From contig CAWHCT010000031.1 in assembly GCA_963827785.1 (NCBI GenBank), positions 1 through 34,309 of the forward strand: DNA of 34,309 bases. The letters are read 5' to 3'. The notes under the pieces were generated by a model. The model ran no database searches, was not told where the DNA came from, and worked only from the letters and a program-made list of their open reading frames with translations. Numbering within the stretch: position 1 is the stretch's first letter; every line of letters starts with the position of its first letter. The translations under genes were made by a program, and so were the position numbers. The stretch comes from Site-B1 sp963827785. GTDB taxonomy: Bacteria; Bacteroidota; Bacteroidia; Flavobacteriales; Flavobacteriaceae. This document shows, in pieces, positions 31,214 through 34,309 of this stretch.

Positions 31214-33580
31214 ATGCAAAAGAAATTAACTGATTTATTATTTTCGACACGTTTAACGGGAATACTTTTTGTTTTATTCGCCGTTGCTATGATTACAGGA
31301 ACTTTTCTTGATGCCAATCAAGAAACTTCACCAACTCCTTTAACAAGAACTTTGATCTATCATGCCGTTTGGTTTAAGGCCATAATGCTATTGTTTGCAA
31401 TCAACTTTATTGGTAACATTTTTAAATACAGATTGTTGAGGAAGGAAAAATGGCCTGTTCTATTGTTTCATTTGTCATTTATCTTAATAATTATAGGGGC
31501 AGGCATTACTCATTACATAAGTTTTGAGGGCATGATGTCTATTCGGGAAGGAGAGACTCAGAATAAATTTGTATCAACAAAAACATACGTAACTACTTAT
31601 GTAGATGGTAATTATATGGTTGATGGTCAGGCACAAAGACGAATTCTGGAAAGTGAAGTTGATTTTTCACCTCGACTGAATAATAATTTCAAAGTAAAGA
31701 CAGATTATAATGGTCAACCTTTTACTGTTGAATTGGAAAAATTCATAAAAGATGCCGAAGAGCGGGTCGTACCTGATGAAAGTGGAGATGAATATTTTAA
31801 AATTGTAGAAGCCGGGCAAGGCGGAAGACATGATCATTATTTAAAATCTGGTGATATACAAAGTATTCATAATGTGTTGTTTGCACTTAATAAACCAACA
31901 AAAGGCGCCATTAATATTACATCTGAAAATGGTGAACTATTTATTGAATCTCCTTTTGAAGGTGAGTATATGCAAATGCTAACTCAAACTACTACGCCCT
32001 TAATAAAAGATAGTATTCAACCGTTCAATTTACGTTCTCTTTATACCATTGGAACCATGCGTTTTGTGGCTCCAGAACCTGTTTTTAAGGGTAAATTTGA
32101 TATGGTTGCAAAGGAAAATCCGGGGAAGAATGAGCAGGATGGAATTTTACTTAAAGTTACGGCGAACAATGAATCCAAATATGTATCGGTGTTAGGAGGT
32201 CAAGGCTATACCAATGCATTCAAACAAGTGAAATTGGGAGACTTGAACTTTGCATTTAGATATGGTCCAAAAGTACTTGAATTGCCTTTCAGCATTAAAT
32301 TGAATGACTTTGTTGCAGAGCGTTATCCCGGAACTGAAAGAAGTTTTTCGGCATTTTCAAGTCAAGTGACTGTTATGGATAATGAGAAAGGGGACTTTGA
32401 TTACAAGATTTTTATGAATAATATTCTTGATCACAGAGGGTATCGATTTTTTCAGTCCAGTTTCGATTCTGATGAGAAAGGAACCGTATTATCTGTGAAT
32501 CATGATTTCTGGGGTACCTGGGTTACCTACATAGGATATTTTTTACTGTTCTTTGGAATGCTTGTTATCTTGTTCAGTAAAGGAACTCGGTTTGGTGATT
32601 TAGGCAAGCAGCTTAACAAAATTAAAAAGAAAAAGGCCAAAGCATTAGCCATATTATTCATTTGCTTTGGATTGACAGGTTATAGTCAGGAACATTCAGA
32701 AAACGATGGTCATAATCACGGGTTAAAACCGACAAAAGTTCAGATCGATTCTATTTTAAAAGCCAACATTACACCGGTTGAACATGCAGAAGCATTTGGC
32801 AAACTGGTCATTCAGGATATTGGTGGTAGGATGATGCCTGTTAACACTTACGCATCAGAATTATTACGTAAACTAAGTAAATATGACACCTACGAAGATT
32901 TTACTGCTGACCAGGTATATTTATCAATCAATGAAAGTCCGCTATTATGGTATAATGTTCCCGTAATTTATTTAAGACTTAAAAAAGGCGATTCCATAAG
33001 AAATATTATAGGTGTAGATAAATCACAAAAGTATGTGACTCTGGCAGACTTTTTTGATGATAAGGGAGAGTATAAACTTGGAAAATATTTGGAAGATGCC
33101 TATAAAGCTCAAACCCCAAATGCATATGAAAAAGAATTCAAGGAAACAGATCAAAGGATTAATTTATTATACAATACTATAGAAGGGCGTTCTTTAAGGA
33201 TATTTCCTTTGCCTGATGATGATAATAACAAGTGGATATCGTCATATGAGTACAAAACGGGAAAATATAAGATAAAGGATACTTTATACGGAAATTTTAT
33301 AAATAGTGGATTTAGTGCCTACTTATATTCACTAAATGCAGCTAAACGATCTCCGAATCCTGATTTTTCAGAAGCCAATAAATTACTTGAGTCATTTAAA
33401 AAAACTCAGGAGAAATATGGAGAGGCTGTTATGTTAAGTGATGACAAGATCAATACGGAAATAGCTTATAACAAATACGATATATTCAAAAAGCTTTTTA
33501 GCTGGTATATGTATGCAGGCACTTTAATGTTCTTGATTCTGATCATTCAAATATTTAAAAGCAATAGCAGAGTTTATTGA
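31214..33580 (+). CDS. Cytochrome c maturation protein, ResB (CcsB)-like part of a CcsBA-type gene
   Basis: The open frame has 788 residues. The N-terminus has three or four membrane helices (LTGILFVLFAVAMITGTFLD at about 14-33, then near 52-66 and 77-96) followed by a large periplasmic domain of ResB type. A further helix lies near 430-450 (YIGYFLLFFGMLVILF), then another hydrophobic stretch, a second soluble region with VIQDIGGRMMPVNTYASEL, and a last helix (AGTLMFLILIIQIFK). In Bacteroidota this normally continues without a break into CcsA in one protein. Here the frame ends at TGA 33578 while the CcsA part continues in the next frame. It handles haem delivery and apocytochrome thiol reduction at the membrane. 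The break is either a sequence error, a mutation or programmed frameshifting. Confidence 0.88.
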   Translation: MQKKLTDLLFSTRLTGILFVLFAVAMITGTFLDANQETSPTPLTRTLIYHAVWFKAIMLLFAINFIGNIFKYRLLRKEKWPVLLFHLSFILIIIGAGITHYISFEGMMSIREGETQNKFVSTKTYVTTYVDGNYMVDGQAQRRILESEVDFSPRLNNNFKVKTDYNGQPFTVELEKFIKDAEERVVPDESGDEYFKIVEAGQGGRHDHYLKSGDIQSIHNVLFALNKPTKGAINITSENGELFIESPFEGEYMQMLTQTTTPLIKDSIQPFNLRSLYTIGTMRFVAPEPVFKGKFDMVAKENPGKNEQDGILLKVTANNESKYVSVLGGQGYTNAFKQVKLGDLNFAFRYGPKVLELPFSIKLNDFVAERYPGTERSFSAFSSQVTVMDNEKGDFDYKIFMNNILDHRGYRFFQSSFDSDEKGTVLSVNHDFWGTWVTYIGYFLLFFGMLVILFSKGTRFGDLGKQLNKIKKKKAKALAILFICFGLTGYSQEHSENDGHNHGLKPTKVQIDSILKANITPVEHAEAFGKLVIQDIGGRMMPVNTYASELLRKLSKYDTYEDFTADQVYLSINESPLLWYNVPVIYLRLKKGDSIRNIIGVDKSQKYVTLADFFDDKGEYKLGKYLEDAYKAQTPNAYEKEFKETDQRINLLYNTIEGRSLRIFPLPDDDNNKWISSYEYKTGKYKIKDTLYGNFINSGFSAYLYSLNAAKRSPNPDFSEANKLLESFKKTQEKYGEAVMLSDDKINTEIAYNKYDIFKKLFSWYMYAGTLMFLILIIQIFKSNSRVY

Positions 33581-33596
33581 TCTTACAGTCAAGATC
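33579..33596 (+). other. Hairpin directly at the frameshift/stop in the CcsBA gene
   Basis: GATCTT (33579-33584) and AAGATC (33591-33596) form a 6-bp stem with loop ACAGTC. It overlaps the TGA stop at 33578-33580. It may be chance, but its place makes it relevant to the question whether the frame change is programmed. Confidence 0.35.
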
Positions 33597-34309
33597 TTAA
33601 AATATTCAATCGTTGTTCTGTTTTTATTGCATACAGCGGGATTAATTGTACGTTGGTACATTTCCGGTCATGCACCATGGAGTGATGCCTATGAATCCAT
33701 GATCTATGTGGCCTGGGCAACTATGCTGTTCGGATTGATATTTGGACGTAAAAGTGATCTCACCATTGCGGCTACAGCCTTTGTAACATCAATGATACTA
33801 ATGATCGCTCACTGGAACTGGATGGATCCGGCAATTGCTAATCTGCAGCCAGTATTAAATAGTTATTGGCTTATGATTCATGTTGCCGTAATTGTTGCCA
33901 GTTACGGTCCGTTTACCCTGGGAATGATATTAGGATTAGTTTGTTTAATATTAATGGTTTTTACCAATAATAAGAACAGAGATAAAATGTTGTTGAATAT
34001 TAAGGAATTGACGATTATCAATGAAATGGCACTTACTGTTGGATTGGTTTTACTAACCATTGGTAACTTTCTTGGAGGTATGTGGGCAAATGAAAGTTGG
34101 GGACGATATTGGGGCTGGGACCCTAAGGAGACCTGGGCACTTATAAGTATTTTCGTGTATGCCTTTGTTTTACACATGAGATTGATACCGGGACTTAGAG
34201 GTCGGTTTGCTTTTAACTTGGCTTCTATGATCGCTTTTGGAAGTATTATGTTTACTTATTTTGGTGTCAACTTTTACTTATCAGGATTGCATTCATACCA
34301 ATCAGGGCA
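33579..34309 (+). CDS. ccsA: CcsA part of the cytochrome c maturation gene (shifted frame, cut by the window edge)
   Basis: From 33579 a frame stays open to the window end (243 codons) and encodes CcsA: LTVKILKYSIVVLFLLH, WYISGHAPWSDAYESMIYV, and the haem-handling WGRYWGWDPKETW with preceding ANESWG. It lacks an ATG, GTG or TTG before the first membrane helix, and a stop lies only 13 codons before position 33579 in this frame, so it is not an independent gene with a usual start. One surplus T in TATTGAT (about 33576-33581) would restore a single protein reading ...RVYDLTVK.... Remaining membrane helices and the second half of the protein are outside the window. Confidence 0.85.

Noticed and set aside
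33902..34177. 91-codon minus-strand frame in the CcsA region
   Set aside because: It is the reverse of the CcsA coding sequence, whose conserved WGWDPKETW motif shows the true frame.

Overview
The window looks like chromosomal DNA of a Flavobacteriaceae-type Bacteroidota. It is strongly AT-rich. Promoters resemble the TTTG / TAnnTTTG pattern and Shine-Dalgarno sites are scarce. Typical family members include a DUF2911 protein, a DUF2520 protein, lipoproteins with acidic residues after the lipid cysteine, and a CcsB/CcsA-type cytochrome c maturation locus. No rRNA, tRNA, CRISPR array, insertion sequence or integrase was seen.

Layout. (1) 1-6356, minus strand: a tightly packed operon led by a TetR regulator (TetR, ABC1 kinase-like protein, flavin reductase, SDR/DUF2867 protein, a short DUF2256 zinc-ribbon gene with a TTG start, DASH cryptochrome, and a photolyase-related protein cut by the window edge). 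It looks like a light or DNA-damage response operon. (2) 6580-8162: a DUF2911 protein on the plus strand, then a membrane protein/XRE regulator pair on the minus strand. (3) 8325-19597, plus strand: the most unusual region. A regulator gene with the order AraC-type HTH, one membrane segment, TolB-like domain, TPR repeats is present three times in tandem. The first copy is a multiply frameshifted pseudogene. Copies 1 and 2 are each followed by a paralogous small secreted PepSY-like protein. Copy 3 is followed by two lipoproteins and a membrane-anchored alpha/beta hydrolase. All five secreted-protein genes have three degenerate direct repeats (core TTGCAACATAATTG) spaced about 21 bp apart upstream, and all three regulator copies share one promoter. 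I read this as a membrane-bound one-component signalling system, similar in layout to CadC but with an AraC-type DNA-binding domain, expanded by duplication together with its targets. A 44-codon relic of the neighbouring oxidoreductase gene inside the cluster records one duplication.

(4) 19659-25163, minus strand: Gfo/Idh/MocA oxidoreductase, sodium:solute symporter, an overlooked 36-residue membrane protein, and a large secreted PIG-L family protein. (5) 25249-30637, minus strand: a housekeeping operon (DUF2520, KdsC-like phosphatase, MscS channel, UbiA prenyltransferase, Maf, second MscS channel, CorA). (6) 30755-34309, plus strand: a truncated haemoglobin and a ResB/CcsA-type cytochrome c maturation gene that is split by a frameshift at about 33578 and runs off the window.

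All calls come from reading the sequence and remembered family signatures; no searches were run.
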